NCBI GenBank assembly: GCA_963576565.1
Contig: OY755039.1
Span: 77,808,289-77,872,288, forward strand
From: Aspidapion aeneum
Taxonomy: Eukaryota; Arthropoda; Insecta; Coleoptera; Brentidae
DNA: 64,000 nucleotides
Direction: 5' to 3'
Under the pieces are notes generated by a model. That model made no database searches. It was not told the origin of the DNA and saw only the letters and a program-made list of their open reading frames with translations. Shown here piece after piece: positions 10,239 through 20,599 of this stretch; within the stretch, counting starts at the first letter, position 1; the number at the start of each line of letters is the position of its first letter. The translations under genes and the position numbers were made by a program.

Positions 10239-10877
10239 GAAAAATGCATAGAAAAACTTCAGGATGCAGTCACCCAAATTCACAGTTGGACCACAAAGTG
10301 GCGAATAAAATTAAATGAAACCAAATCAATTCATGTTGATTTTACAAACAAAAATATAAATCACATACAAATAACAATTAACAACATTCCAGTACCATAT
10401 TCGAATCAGGCAAAATATCTAGGTATGACACTTGATGCCAAATTGCGCTGGAAAGCACATGTTAAGAAAAAAAAAGAAGAACTTGAGATAAGGTATAGAA
10501 AAATGAACTGGCTAATTGGAAGGAAGTCCAATTTAACAATTCATAATAAGTTACTGCTTTATAGACAAATACTGAAACCAGTATGGACATATGGTATTCA
10601 ACTATGGGGTTGTGCTAAAGAGAGTAACACTCTAGTTGTACAGAGATTTCAAATTAAAGTATTAAGAAACATTGTGAATGCACCTTGGTACGTTCGAAAT
10701 AGTGACCTTCATCGAGATCTAAAAATCGAAACTGTAGCAGAGACTATAAAAAAGTACGCAAAAAGCCATGAAGATAGACTCCATCGGCATGTGAATGTGG
10801 AAGCAATTCAGCTTCTAGACAATACTATGCTAGTTCGACGACTAAAAAGAGTGAAGCCGTTTGAGCTAGTAAACTAA
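10239..10877 (+). pseudogene. Jockey-type LINE ORF2, 3' part (RT thumb and C-terminus)
   Basis: Continues the frame broken at 5858: 'EKCIEKLQDAVTQIHSW', then 'KWRIKLNETKS' and 'KYLGMTLDAKLRWKAH', typical of the region after the YADD box in Jockey RTs, then 'WTYGIQLWGCAKESN' and 'RIPWYVRNSDLHRDL'-like C-terminal blocks ('APWYVRNSDLHRDLKI'). The true stop is TAA at 10875-10877. About 200 bases of 3' UTR and a poly-A tail follow. Confidence 0.85.
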
Positions 10878-11093
10878 GTGAATTACACATAAAACAAAAT
10901 AATGCTATAAACACAACACAATTGTGAGTTACAGACTAAACAAAGCGGGGAGAACTGTTGAGTGAACCCTAAGTTTAAATCTGACTTTTCTAGTAAATTA
11001 AGTTAAAACAAAATTGCTAATTAGTCTTACTGACTAGATTGTAATAAAAAAAAAACACAGTGTGTTTGACAAATAAAAAAAAAAAAAAAAAAA

Positions 11094-11106
11094 ACGCCGC
11101 TCTCCT
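11094..11106. repeat. Right target-site duplication of the Jockey LINE
   Basis: Second copy of ACGCCGCTCTCCT, abutting the A-tract that ends the element. Confidence 0.85.
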
Positions 11107-11689
11107 CACCCCGTACAATTTGTTAACACAGGTTAAATGGCACTAAGCAGTCCTTTATGTCTATAGTCCTTGAACCAAGGGCGCGGTCTATAAGGTGCAT
11201 TCGTCTTACGTGACGTCATATTTCGCAATCCTGCAAAAACTTGGTGTTCTGTGGCAAAAATATTAGAGTTGGGCAAAACAGTGATTTTCGACTAACCGGT
11301 GAAGTAGCGACAGCGATTTATAAGTAACCAGTGATTTTTAACGGTGATTTCAATCACTGTATAAAATATTTCTAGTATTCATTCCCTATTTTACCTAGTA
11401 AAATATTTATATTATCCATTCACTATTTTACCTAGTATTACGGAGAGCATCCCCTGCGGCTGCGGCTATACAGTTATTTCGGTTACTACGGTTATAAAGG
11501 TTACCAAATAGGGACATTTTGGGTCAGGTAGAATAACAGAAAATTTGACAGCTGTTACCGTTATTGTTTCTAAGAATAACGGCAACATTCAGGGCAAAAA
11601 AGATAGATTTTGGAATACTTAAGATAACACAACAAAAACGTTAATTTAGTAGTTTCACACACCTTCAACTTTTTGTTTATTTATATTTA
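11107..11689. other. No gene seen
   Basis: Unassigned sequence flanking the Jockey insertion. It holds 'cagtgattt'-type short repeats near 11280-11360 that recur at 12940-12970, suggesting an old disrupted repeat, but no open frame or clear terminal repeats. Confidence 0.4.
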
Positions 11690-11868
11690 CAGTGGCGCAC
11701 CCAGGAATGTGTCTTGGGGGGGGGGGGCGAGGCCTCTTGGGGGGGGGGGGGGCGGAAGCCTCATGATGTCAAATTTTAAGCTATTTTTTGTGTTTTATCA
11801 TGAAATATGTAGAAAATATGTAAAAAAGTCTAAGGCTTGGGGGGGCCCGGGCCCTGGGTGTGCCCATG
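11690..11868. mobile_element. hAT-like MITE with G-rich ends
   Basis: Starts CAGTGGCGCACCCAGG and ends CCTGGGTGTGCCCATG, an imperfect terminal inverted repeat of the CAGTGGCG type common in hAT-derived miniature elements. The inside has long G runs and a core ('ATGATGTCAAATTTTA', 'ATCATGAAATATGTAGAAAA') shared with the elements at 15155-15293 and 40161-40344. Flanks share ATATTT, offset by one base, so the target duplication is not clean. Confidence 0.55.
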
Positions 11869-12146
11869 ATATTTGTTAATTTATTTTTATTAGATTTATG
11901 GCTTTTGACAAACCAAACTACCGAATTATAGTAAAAAATTCGACTGCATTAAACAAAACAATAGAAAACTAACCTTAAAAAATAGCGGTAACATTAACGG
12001 CCGGCCACCGTAAGTACCGGGCGCCGTTACCGTACATAACAAAAAAGGAGCGAGAAGGTGCTAATGCGCAGACTCAGTAATAACAATAACGGTAACAAAG
12101 TGTAAAATACGTGACCCAAAATGTCCCTAATCACCGTTTTCGTATA

Positions 12147-12757
12147 CAAGGCCACCGCAAAAATAGAGGCCACGACCCTGAAAAAATCAGCTGTTCTCCC
12201 GGGGCTGAATTTTACATTGGGTCTTATGGGAGGTCAGACGTTTTTTTATGATATTTTCAAAATGGCACTACAGATTTCCGCAAAATTTCAGTGAAATATT
12301 CTCAGACACCATCCCGATATTCCACCAAAGGTTTGTAAGGAAGCAACATGATGAAAAGGTTAAAATCTTCAAGATTTAGCATTCCTTATTTTGAATTCAA
12401 ATTACCCGCCATGTACCACATGCCAACTGTTATATTTGACATGTATTTGACTTTGTCATATGTGATTGTCACATTCGCTTCTGCTTTAAACTTAATTTTT
12501 GTGTGAGCTAATGAAGCGCCTATGAAAAATTAGGACTTACTATACATTTAAAAAAAATTGTTCTGCCAGAATAAAGTAAAAACAATCTCAAAAACGGCTT
12601 TATTTAACAAAAAATCAAATATCCATGAACCGTCATTCCAACTTCAAAATTTTAAAGACAATCAGCTGTGTCATAACGTGACCATCAAAAAAAAATCAGC
12701 CCCGGATGTGACGTCAACAAAGTGGAGGATCGTGGCCCGTCCATTTTGATAGCCCTG
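12147..12757. mobile_element. MITE family with 7 bp target duplication, copy 1
   Basis: Bounded by TCGTATA at 12140-12146 and 12758-12764. The ends are imperfect inverted repeats of about 30 bp: CAAGGCC...GGCCACGACCCT at the left, and on the other strand CAGGGCTATC...GGGCCACGATCCT at the right. No open frame inside. Related copies: 37298-37860 (complete) and two partial copies inside 25300-26074. The superfamily is not resolved: a 7 bp duplication fits neither hAT nor P (both usually 8) exactly. Confidence 0.8.
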
Positions 12758-15154
12758 TCGTATATTACGGTAAAACGTGAAACGCGACCCTTTGGTGTTC
12801 TGTGACGCGATTTCACTGCCAAATATGCGTTCGGGTGCGACCAGAGACACGACGACGTCTTGAGACGCGACGTTCCTCAGATACCGGTAATAATATTTAC
12901 CGCAATCACTGAATAACTGCTTGTGCAGAATTTCGATAACCGGTAGCGCCAGTGATTTTTGTTTCACTGTTACTGACTGTTCTGTGGTTACTGAACATAG
13001 AGAAAATAATAAAGAAAATAATAAAAGAGTGCTTAATTCTATGGTTCAAAAGTGGCAACAAGTTTATGCTAGCGCCACCCTTGGCTACTGGAAGAATTAA
13101 GAATGCGCGGGCGGGCTTGGCGGGCTTTTTAAATGATTTTTTTTTGAAAAAGGTGCTATTTTTGAGGTCAGGCTAATTTCACGTATGCGGAATATTGGAT
13201 ATCAAAAATATATTAATTTTAGTCATGTAAACCTGTAAGATATCCAAACTTTTTCCGCATACATAAAAATTTGCATGACCTTGAAAATACCAGGTAGGTA
13301 TAATAATGGAATATGTAAAAATACTCAAATAAAAACCAATGTTTTTTAAAAATACATACATACATACATTTATTTTTTAAAAATATTTAACAAAAAATAC
13401 ATACATACATTTATTTATTTTTTAAACATTGATCAAACAATATATTTTTTTAAATATGTATAAAGTAGGTGGGCTGTTCTTAGAAAATGGTAACATTGCA
13501 TGTAATTGGATATAACAGACATTACTGCACCAAATTCCAGAAAAGATTATTGGGTTTTTTATACAAAACCTAACACTAATTAACCTAAATGTAAAACCTA
13601 AGCTAGGTATGCCCATAGAAATTATTCTATGGGTATACCAATGTAAATATTAACATTAACAAATATTTATTTATAATTTTTTTTTCTTGTTCTTTTTCTA
13701 TCCCATTTGTTGTTGATGCATTGGATTGGATTGGCTAAAAAGCAAAAAAAAGTTGCCAGAGGGATTTATAAAAAGTAGGTATTTTGAAATTAATTTAATA
13801 TATTTTGCAAATTAGTCCTACTATATTGGTACTTAATTTTTTTTTTCATGGTGAGTATGGAGGGCTCAGTAAATGATTCACACTATACTAAATCAGTCCA
13901 AAGGGCAGAAAAAATCACAGACATACAAACATACTAACAATGGCTTACACACAAATGATCCCTCGGCAGGCTTGATTGCAAATAGATACATTTTAATCTT
14001 GACTTTAGGGGAAAATATCATGTTTTAGGGGACAGTATTCAGCCTGAAACCCCCCCCCCCCCCTGAGTAGGCCACTGACACTAATTTAGATACCTACAGA
14101 GGCTAATTTAGAAACTGTTATTTTTTAACTCATTTTAAAAAGAGGGACGGAAGGGCTGTGAGCATGGGTGTTTATATTAATGACTATAGCCCCAGCCTCC
14201 TAATAAATTTAATGTTTTTTATTCTTTGTTTGTGTTATGGTAAAAAAACATATTTTTTAAATTCAAAAGTACCAACATTGAAAAAAATTATAAAACTAAA
14301 AAGATGTATTTATTTGCAATATTACATATTAATTATTTACACAATGTTTGCCACAAAAACATTTGTATTTTTGTTATTAATTTCATTTTCAGGGGCGTCG
14401 CAAAGAGGGGACAGGTGGGAGTCATCCCCCAATGTTGCTAGAAAGTTTTGAAATTTGGCAAAGGATGGGAAAGGCAACCTAAAAAAATTGAGTGAGGACC
14501 ATTTTTTTTGTTTATTAAATTTTTTCAGTAAAACCACAAAAAAAAATTTGTGTAGAAAGTTTTTGGCCAAAAATTAAAAAAAAGTTTGGGTGACCACCTT
14601 TCTTGTTGGTCAATTTAAAATTCTCTAGATAAATTTTCAAAATTTTTTTAAATTATTTGGGAAAAGTGTCCAATGCCTCCTCCCCTTCCCCTACCCAATA
14701 AGCCTTCATGTCAGCTCTGTCTAAAATATGTGTATACATAATATAATTTCAGGGGCTCAATTTTTAACGGGGGTAGCCCCTAAAACTTTCCCCTAAGTAT
14801 GCTCATTCCTAAATTATTTAATACAAAAATTCAGGGTTTTTGACCCTCCCTCCCCCCTCTGTAATGCATTTTTAAGAAAAAATACATTGAAAAAAGGTTA
14901 AGTGTAATGCAAGGCTAAACTCCCTCACCCCTTGAGCATTACATGTTTTAAACAGAACTTATTAACCAATATTTCTCTATTACTTACCTAAACGAAGAAA
15001 CATTTGCATCCAAGTAGAGTTCTAAACTGGAGTTCTAAGTATGGATTTAATTATTGAAAAATTATGGTTGAGTTTAATAATCCATATTATCTATGTACCT
15101 AAAACATTAAAGCAATAGCTAAAAATAAGAAAGTTTAAACACTAAACTAAAATA
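12758..15154. other. Long gene-poor stretch
   Basis: No convincing gene. Visible features are a CATA microsatellite (about 13350-13420), several C- or G-homopolymer patches (14047-14062, 14850-14860) like those at the ends of hAT-type MITEs (for example CCTGAGTAGGCCACTG near 14062), and AT-rich decayed sequence. Short open frames here have no recognisable domain and are probably chance. Confidence 0.4.
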
Positions 15155-15293
15155 CAGGTGCACCCAGGAAGGGTTGCATTGCAAGCCTAAGAATTTTTAG
15201 ACATTTACCACATATTTCATGAATAAAAAAATAAAATAGGAAGATATGGCTTAATGGGGTCTTGGGTCCCCTCCATTCCTGGGTGAGCTACTG
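15155..15293. mobile_element. hAT-like MITE with perfect flanking repeat
   Basis: Left end CAGGTGCACCCAGGAA and right end TTCCTGGGTGAGCTACTG are imperfect inverted repeats of the same family as 11690-11868. The flanks carry ACTAAAATA on both sides (15146-15154 and 15294-15302), a perfect 9 bp duplication (or 8 bp plus a chance base). No coding capacity. Confidence 0.65.
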
Positions 15294-16075
15294 ACTAAAA
15301 TATGTACTAAAACTAAAAATAGCAAATGTCGAAAAGGCAAAACATCACAATGATAATTATTCTCTTGATTTCAAATAAAACATTGCAATAATAATTACAC
15401 TCTTGATTTCAAATAAAAAGAGTACCTATATGGACAATTACCCATAACCTGTGGGTAAACAGCTGAACCAAATTTGTACACCATCCTACAGGACTGAAAT
15501 AAATTCTTGGCCCTGTAGTGTATTTTAGGGTCCTGTATAGTGACCTGTGGAGTCTTATGGAAAAATTTTGTACCTACATTTACTGTGAGCGGCTGATCAG
15601 TCCTCACCGATAACACTCAATACAATAATAATAAAGTTAGTATGCATTTTATCTAAAGTCAAGTGTCTAAATTCATTGTCATTCTTAATATTTGCCTTGC
15701 CTTATACCGCCTCTTTGGTAAGTGTCTATAATGTGACCAACTTTGTTCAAAGGATCAAACAATTATAAAAGTTCTAGTGAATGAGTAAAACACTCTATTA
15801 CAATTATGATCCAACTTAACACCTATTATATGAATAAACTTTTAGAAAAACAAGTATATAAATCAACCCTTACTTCGAGAAGCTAAATTATCTTATCTTA
15901 CCTTGTCTTAATCACAAAACAATGTTGTTTTTTTGTGAAAAAATTATAATATTGCAAAATTTTTGCAACGCCAAAAAAACAATCCAAGCACGCCAAGAAT
16001 TTGAGGTTAGGTCCGATCAGACTTTGTTTGCATTATACTTGTAACTTGTTTTTAAAAATAACTTGCAATTTGTAA
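15294..16075. other. No gene seen upstream of mRpS27
   Basis: Nothing coding recognised. It contains a near-duplicate 'TAATTA(T/C)(T/A)CTCTTGATTTCAAATAAAA' pair at about 15353-15419. Confidence 0.4.
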
Positions 16076-16206
16076 AGCGGCCGTCACACGGTCAATAATA
16101 TTGTCAATATTTTTATATGCTTCTTTGTTTATGTCATAAGAAAGAAAATGACAAGAACAGAAATATTGACAATATTATTGATCGTGTGAGGACTATGAGG
16201 GCCGCT
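16076..16206. mobile_element. PIF/Harbinger-like hairpin MITE, TAA duplication
   Basis: A 131 bp palindromic element starting AGCGGCCGTCACACGGTCAA. The arms pair through 'AATAATATTGTCAATATTT' and its complement; TAA flanks both ends (16073-16075 and 16207-16209). A three-base TWA duplication is characteristic of PIF/Harbinger. It lies about 360 bp upstream of the mRpS27 start. Confidence 0.65.
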
Positions 16207-16479
16207 TAATATGGGTGGAATACCTGTATTATTTATAAATTTTTTTGATTGAAACTTCTATCACCATAGTGAACCATTTTTACTAAAAAATTGCATTAGA
16301 AAAAGACATGGTACGAATCAATTTTCTTATTTTGTTACGTAATTTATGAACGGCCCCAAGATACGGATAAATCAGTTTTAAATATAAATAGAAACCTAGT
16401 ACGCGATGGCAGCGCTGTGCGCTACTGGAACTTGTTGGCTGCGCGGCCCTATCTTTTCGGCAGTTACTGAATCGCAGTG

Positions 16480-16491
16480 ATCGATATATCG
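16480..16491. promoter_or_regulatory. Possible DRE-like promoter motif of mRpS27
   Basis: ATCGATATATCG, a palindromic variant of the TATCGATA element seen in many insect housekeeping promoters, 72 bases before the mRpS27 start codon. No TATA box is in a suitable place. Function is inferred. Confidence 0.4.
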
Positions 16492-16563
16492 CCCATCTCT
16501 AAAAAATATTAGGTTATATAAACAAAAAAATTTGATTTTTGAAAATTCCCAAATTATAAAAAA

Positions 16564-19500
16564 ATGCTGAAACTATTTAAAACTGTAGCCAGACGCGGAC
16601 TTTTTGAAGCTTCGGAGGGCAAGGTCTTAAGTTGGAGAACGTTTTTATCGCAGGCCTATCAATGTGATGAAGTGTGGGATAGGAGACTCCAACAACCTGT
16701 CTTCAAGACCATCAAATTAGATGATCTATTTTACGAGCTAGATCAGAGTTTTCAGAAGACGAGGTCTTTGAGTCCTGTTAGGTTTGTACAACTTTGCATC
16801 AACACTTTTGAAGCTTTGGCCCTGTACAGTGTGTCCCTGAATGGAGTTGACTAGAGACCCTGTATGTATGACATATTTTAAATAAAAGAGACGCGACAAA
16901 CTCTTCAAAGTCAAATTTATTTAAGTCAGAATCAAATGATGAATGTATCGGTCCTCTATACTCTAGCCATGTTTAGAGAGAGACGCACCTTCTATCCTTG
17001 TTAATTCATAAGTGTGGGAAAATAAATATAAACGATTTTTAACAAAACCTATACAGGCAGTGCGGACAAACGTGTTTGTTTATATGTTGCATGATGATTG
17101 ATGTCACTCACCACTGACAATTTAAATTATTTTAGTGAAACACCAACAAACTTGGCAAGAAAATAACATAACCAAAAAATTTTAATTTCAGGGACTTTGA
17201 TGGATTTGTTGTATCTCTCTTTTGTAAAAATATGTCATACATACAGGGTCTCTAGAGTTGACAAGAGGAAAAAATCCTTTATTTTTGATTTTACAAAAAA
17301 AAAACTCCCCCTTTATAAAAAATTCTGCTTGTTGAAAAATTAAGACTACCATAATAAAATCTTTGATTAGATGTACAGGGTGTTATCAAATTAAGAAATA
17401 TGTAATTAATAAGAGAGAAAAATCTTTATTTTTAATTTCATGAAAAACTCACTCTTCAATAAAAATTCTACTTGTCAAAAAACTGAGATAATGATATCAA
17501 TATCTGTGATTAGAAGTACAGGGTGTTATCGAATTAAGAAACATAAAATATTTTTTTTCCAGTACAGATCCAGTTTCATCAAATTTTTTAATAAGTTTGC
17601 ACAGCGCCTCATGGGATACTGGAGTATTAGGAAACTTTCTGTGGAAAAGGTCAATTGCATACTGATATGATACATTTCCAATTCCATAGCACTTAAATAA
17701 ATAAATCTGTTCGGCTTTTGTAAACATTTTTTAGTATGTAAAACCTACCCACATAGCACAAAAATCACACCAAAGTTAAATTAATGTGAACAAAAATAAC
17801 AAAGTTATTTTTTACTTGAAAACAACCTCATACCATGTAATATTTATTTTGTTAAATTTACATGCTTAAAGATAACTTAAAAACAAGGAGAAATCAAGCT
17901 ATAAAAATGTACTTTTTGCTGAAGTTTCTGGTGCAGTGTATATAACATGTTTTTTACCCTCATTATTTTCATGTATCAAATTCACACTTGAAAAGTCCAC
18001 AACATGTTCTAAAACGCCACTAGATTAAGACTTCTCAAACCTTCTAACTTTCTGTGTCTTTTTTGGTCACATTTTTTAGTAACATTTTTTAACTTAAAAG
18101 AGATGCGAAAGGAAGTTATAAAAGTTCACTAGTTTAAGACTACAACACTTCACGACAATTTTAAAGATGGCGCTCAAGGCAAGACAAAATATCTATATAT
18201 CCATCTATATACATTATGTTTTTTTTAAAAGCTAAACAAGATTTTTTAACAATAAACACTTTCACAGAATATTAATGTGTCTTTATCAGGTTAATAACAG
18301 ATGCGTCGTGATCGTGAAGGATCAGGGATCAGTTCCTTAACAGATTTTTGGAGTTTAGAGGCCAAAGCACTGCCTGATAGATTTCGTCAAAGTGTTAAAT
18401 CCCAACAATAGGTGGCGCTGCTGCTAGTAAAATCTCAAAAATATTCGGTAGAAAAGCCATGCAAGTCGCGTTTTAAAATTCATGTAGAAAAGGCGTACCG
18501 TTTATTACATTACACTTGAAACTAACGTAAAAACATTGCTGTTTTAATTTGATAACGGCGTTATTAAAACGAAGTTTTTAGCAACGTTATTTTTTATAAC
18601 GTTAATGAATGACCTATTAAGCTTGTTTTCATATATGAAATAAACGTTTTTTGCTAGCAGCTTTTAAAATCAACGTTTTTTTTCTCAAGCCTTTTTTACG
18701 TGGTAAACACGTGATTGTGCTATGTGGGTATTACTTAAAAATCAATATGACAATCAACAAAATAAATCTATCAATGTCACATTATAAAGAGTGATGTTTT
18801 TCCTGAAATTAAAAATAAAGATTTTTCTCCGCTTATTAATAACATATTTCTTAATTTGATAATACCCTATACATCTAATCAAAGATTTTATTATGATAAT
18901 CTTAATTTTTTAACAAGCAGAACTTTTTATAAGGAGTGAGTTTTTATCATAAAATCCAAAATAAAGGTTCTTTCCCTCTTGTCAACTACATCCGGGGACA
19001 CACTGTATATGTCTGCCACATAAAATTACTGTTAACTACTTTTTTTTCAGATTTGACCTATTTGTCAACAAAGTAGCAGATGCCTCCTATAGTGATGAAC
19101 TTATAGATCTCAGTCATAAACTTCGAATGACTGTCCAAACTGGGAAAATGCTAGACTCCACTTCTCATGCTATCATCAGGGCTTTGGTCAAGTGGGGTAA
19201 GAATCAAGAACTTTTAGAAGTTTTAGATGATAGATTGAACTACGGAATATTTTTGGATTACTACACTGGTAATCTGCTTTTGGATAAATATTGGAAAACA
19301 AAAAATTTTGCATTTGGGGCACATGTGGCAAGTTTTTTTATGTTAGAAGAAGAGTTTGATCATCCTTTAACTTGTGCCTTATCATTACTACACTGTTACA
19401 ACTATCTCTTAAAACCTGAGGGTTGGTTGGAACATAAACACCCAGAAGAACCTGAAGAAGAAGTCAAAATAAGAGTGAAATATTTGAGGAATCCTTTTGA

Positions 19501-20125
19501 TGATGAACACTTTGATTTAAGAGACCCTCAACAAATTGTTGGAAAGACTTTAGTAGCAATTTGTAAAAATAAAAACGATAGTATACACCAGTCTTTTTAC
19601 ATTTTGGGTCAAGCCTTATATGGTAAAATTGACAAAGTTAAGGAATTTGTTCAAAAGTTAGATAATCCAATAATAAAAGAAGTTATTGAATTAATCCCAC
19701 AAGAAAATGAAGCCAAGGCTATTGTACAAAACTTAAAAACAACCTCGGAAAATGTAAGTGAGCACCTAGAAAATTTAGTAAAGATACAATGTGAAAAAAC
19801 CTCAGAACAAGATATTTTAGAACAGTGCAAGGTTTTTGACAAATGGGAAGAACAGAGACTCCACGCTATTGAAACAGAGAATCAAGAACTCGAAAAAGAA
19901 AAGAAATTAGCAGAAATAAAGAAGCTACAAAAAGAAATAAAGTTAAAAGAACAAAAGTTGTGGTTCTTTGAAAACGAAGAAAAAATTGACATTCAACTTG
20001 AGGAAAAAGAAAAATACATGCCAAAGCCTAAAGAAAATGATAAGAAAAAGAGTTCGAAAGCTAAGTTTGATGAAGATTATGTTCCTCCCGAGTTATTTAA
20101 TGCTCAATATCACAACAAATATTAA
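16564..20125 (+). CDS. mRpS27: Mitochondrial small ribosomal subunit protein mS27, two exons
   Basis: Join 16564-16823 and 19051-20125, 444 residues. Exon 1 ends after two bases of a codon (CT) at a GTA donor; exon 2 follows a strong pyrimidine tract ending TTTTTTTCAG and supplies the third base, giving Leu and a continuous frame ('FEALAL-FDLFVNK'). The product matches the MRP-S27 family: 'GLFEASEGKVLSWRTFLSQAY'-like mitochondrial leader and N-terminus, helical-repeat (PPR-like) middle ('IIRALVKWGKNQELLEVLDD', 'GIFLDYYTGNLLLDKYW'), and a long Lys/Glu-rich C-terminal helix. Human mS27 is about 414 residues, so length fits. The family role is in the mitoribosome small subunit. The only intron (16824-19050) is filled by transposons. 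The protein reads intact. A decayed copy of its 3' end lies at about 24945. Confidence 0.9.
16854..17252. mobile_element. Nested TA-flanked MITE in the left arm of the intron element
   Basis: 399 bp, TA at 16852-16853 and 17253-17254. Inverted ends of about 24 bp start GAGACCCTGTATGTATGACA. No coding capacity. It splits the terminal repeat of the larger element, so it came later. Confidence 0.75.
17560..17727 (-). pseudogene. Transposase N-terminal helix-turn-helix fragment
   Basis: Encodes 'MFTKAEQIYLFKCYG', 'QYAIDLFHRKFPN' and 'LCKLIKKFDETGSV', the pattern of the DUF4817/IS630-like N-terminal DNA-binding domain found in insect mariner-related transposases (FT-EE-x-YG...A--LF--RFP...FETGS). 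After 'GSV' the frame runs into repeat sequence and no DDE/D catalytic domain is present. This supports assigning the host element to the Tc1/mariner-IS630 group. Confidence 0.65.
17748..18728. mobile_element. Second nested TA-flanked element
   Basis: 981 bp with 14 bp inverted ends CCCACATAGCACAA, flanked by TA at 17746-17747 and 18729-18730. No long open frame. It lies in the middle of the intron element. Confidence 0.65.
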
Positions 20126-20164
20126 GCTTAGTTTGTTTTTCGATTTTTTTTTTATATTAAGTTA

Positions 20165-20170
20165 AATAAA
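20165..20170 (+). terminator. mRpS27 polyadenylation signal
   Basis: AATAAA, 40 bases after the mRpS27 stop codon, in a suitable T-rich context. The following stretch to about 20600 shows no gene. Confidence 0.6.
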
Positions 20171-20599
20171 AATGTTTTCATTGTTAAAAATGTTCTTCAA
20201 AATATTTAACATTTATGCAATTTTTTTCAAACACCCAAAATGGGAAATTTCATGTCACTCAAGAAAAAAATATATTTGTTCCAATTTTTCGAGAAAAATT
20301 TCTAGTAGAAAATCTTAAGCACGATCGGAACCAATAAAAATGTAGTTGCATCACTTTTAAAATGACAAAAAACTATTTAAAACAGCCTATTTAAGCGTGT
20401 AAAAGGGTCTCTTACTCGGGTATATTTTAAATTTCAAACCTGTATATTTAAGTTCTAAAACTAATTTCAATATTAAAATAAATATTTTGTCGACCGGTTT
20501 TTTAATAATCCAAATTCACAGAGTTTTTCTCTAAAATTCACACAGTTTTTCTCTAAAGAAATTAAAACTGTAGTGGCAACAGTGCATAGGTTATCTTGA

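Larger units (their letters stand above)
2337..11093 (+). mobile_element. Jockey-type LINE with poly-A tail, split by a second LINE
   Basis: The 13 bp string ACGCCGCTCTCCT occurs at 2324-2336 and again at 11094-11106, directly after an A-rich tail (about 11074-11093). This is a perfect target-site duplication and defines the whole insertion. Inside are a short 5' UTR, ORF1 (2451-3848), ORF2 (starting at 3838) and a 3' UTR. ORF2 is interrupted near 5858 and resumes near 10239 because another LINE on the opposite strand (about 5859-10238) landed in it. Without that insertion the element is about 4.4 kb and nearly full length. A shorter relative lies at 28998-29901 and shows the uninterrupted sequence across the insertion point. 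Confidence 0.9.
16827..19005. mobile_element. Mariner/Tc1-type element filling the mRpS27 intron
   Basis: Ends are inverted repeats beginning CAGTGTGTCCC, and TA is duplicated on both sides (16825-16826, 19006-19007). Long inverted arms follow, readable from about 17255 to 17410 at the left and 18815 to 18990 at the right ('CTTGTCAAC...GATTTTTCTC'). The left TIR is split by a smaller element (16854-17252), and the centre holds another (17748-18728). A remnant of a transposase N-terminal helix-turn-helix is encoded on the minus strand at about 17560-17727. The left TA is part of the intron donor, positions +2 and +3. Confidence 0.8.

Noticed and set aside
5858..10239. Target-site duplication TAGAAAAAT for the inner LINE
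   Set aside because: Both flanks contain it, but the empty-site sequence at 29.7 kb shows the matches come from different places in the Jockey, so it is coincidental.
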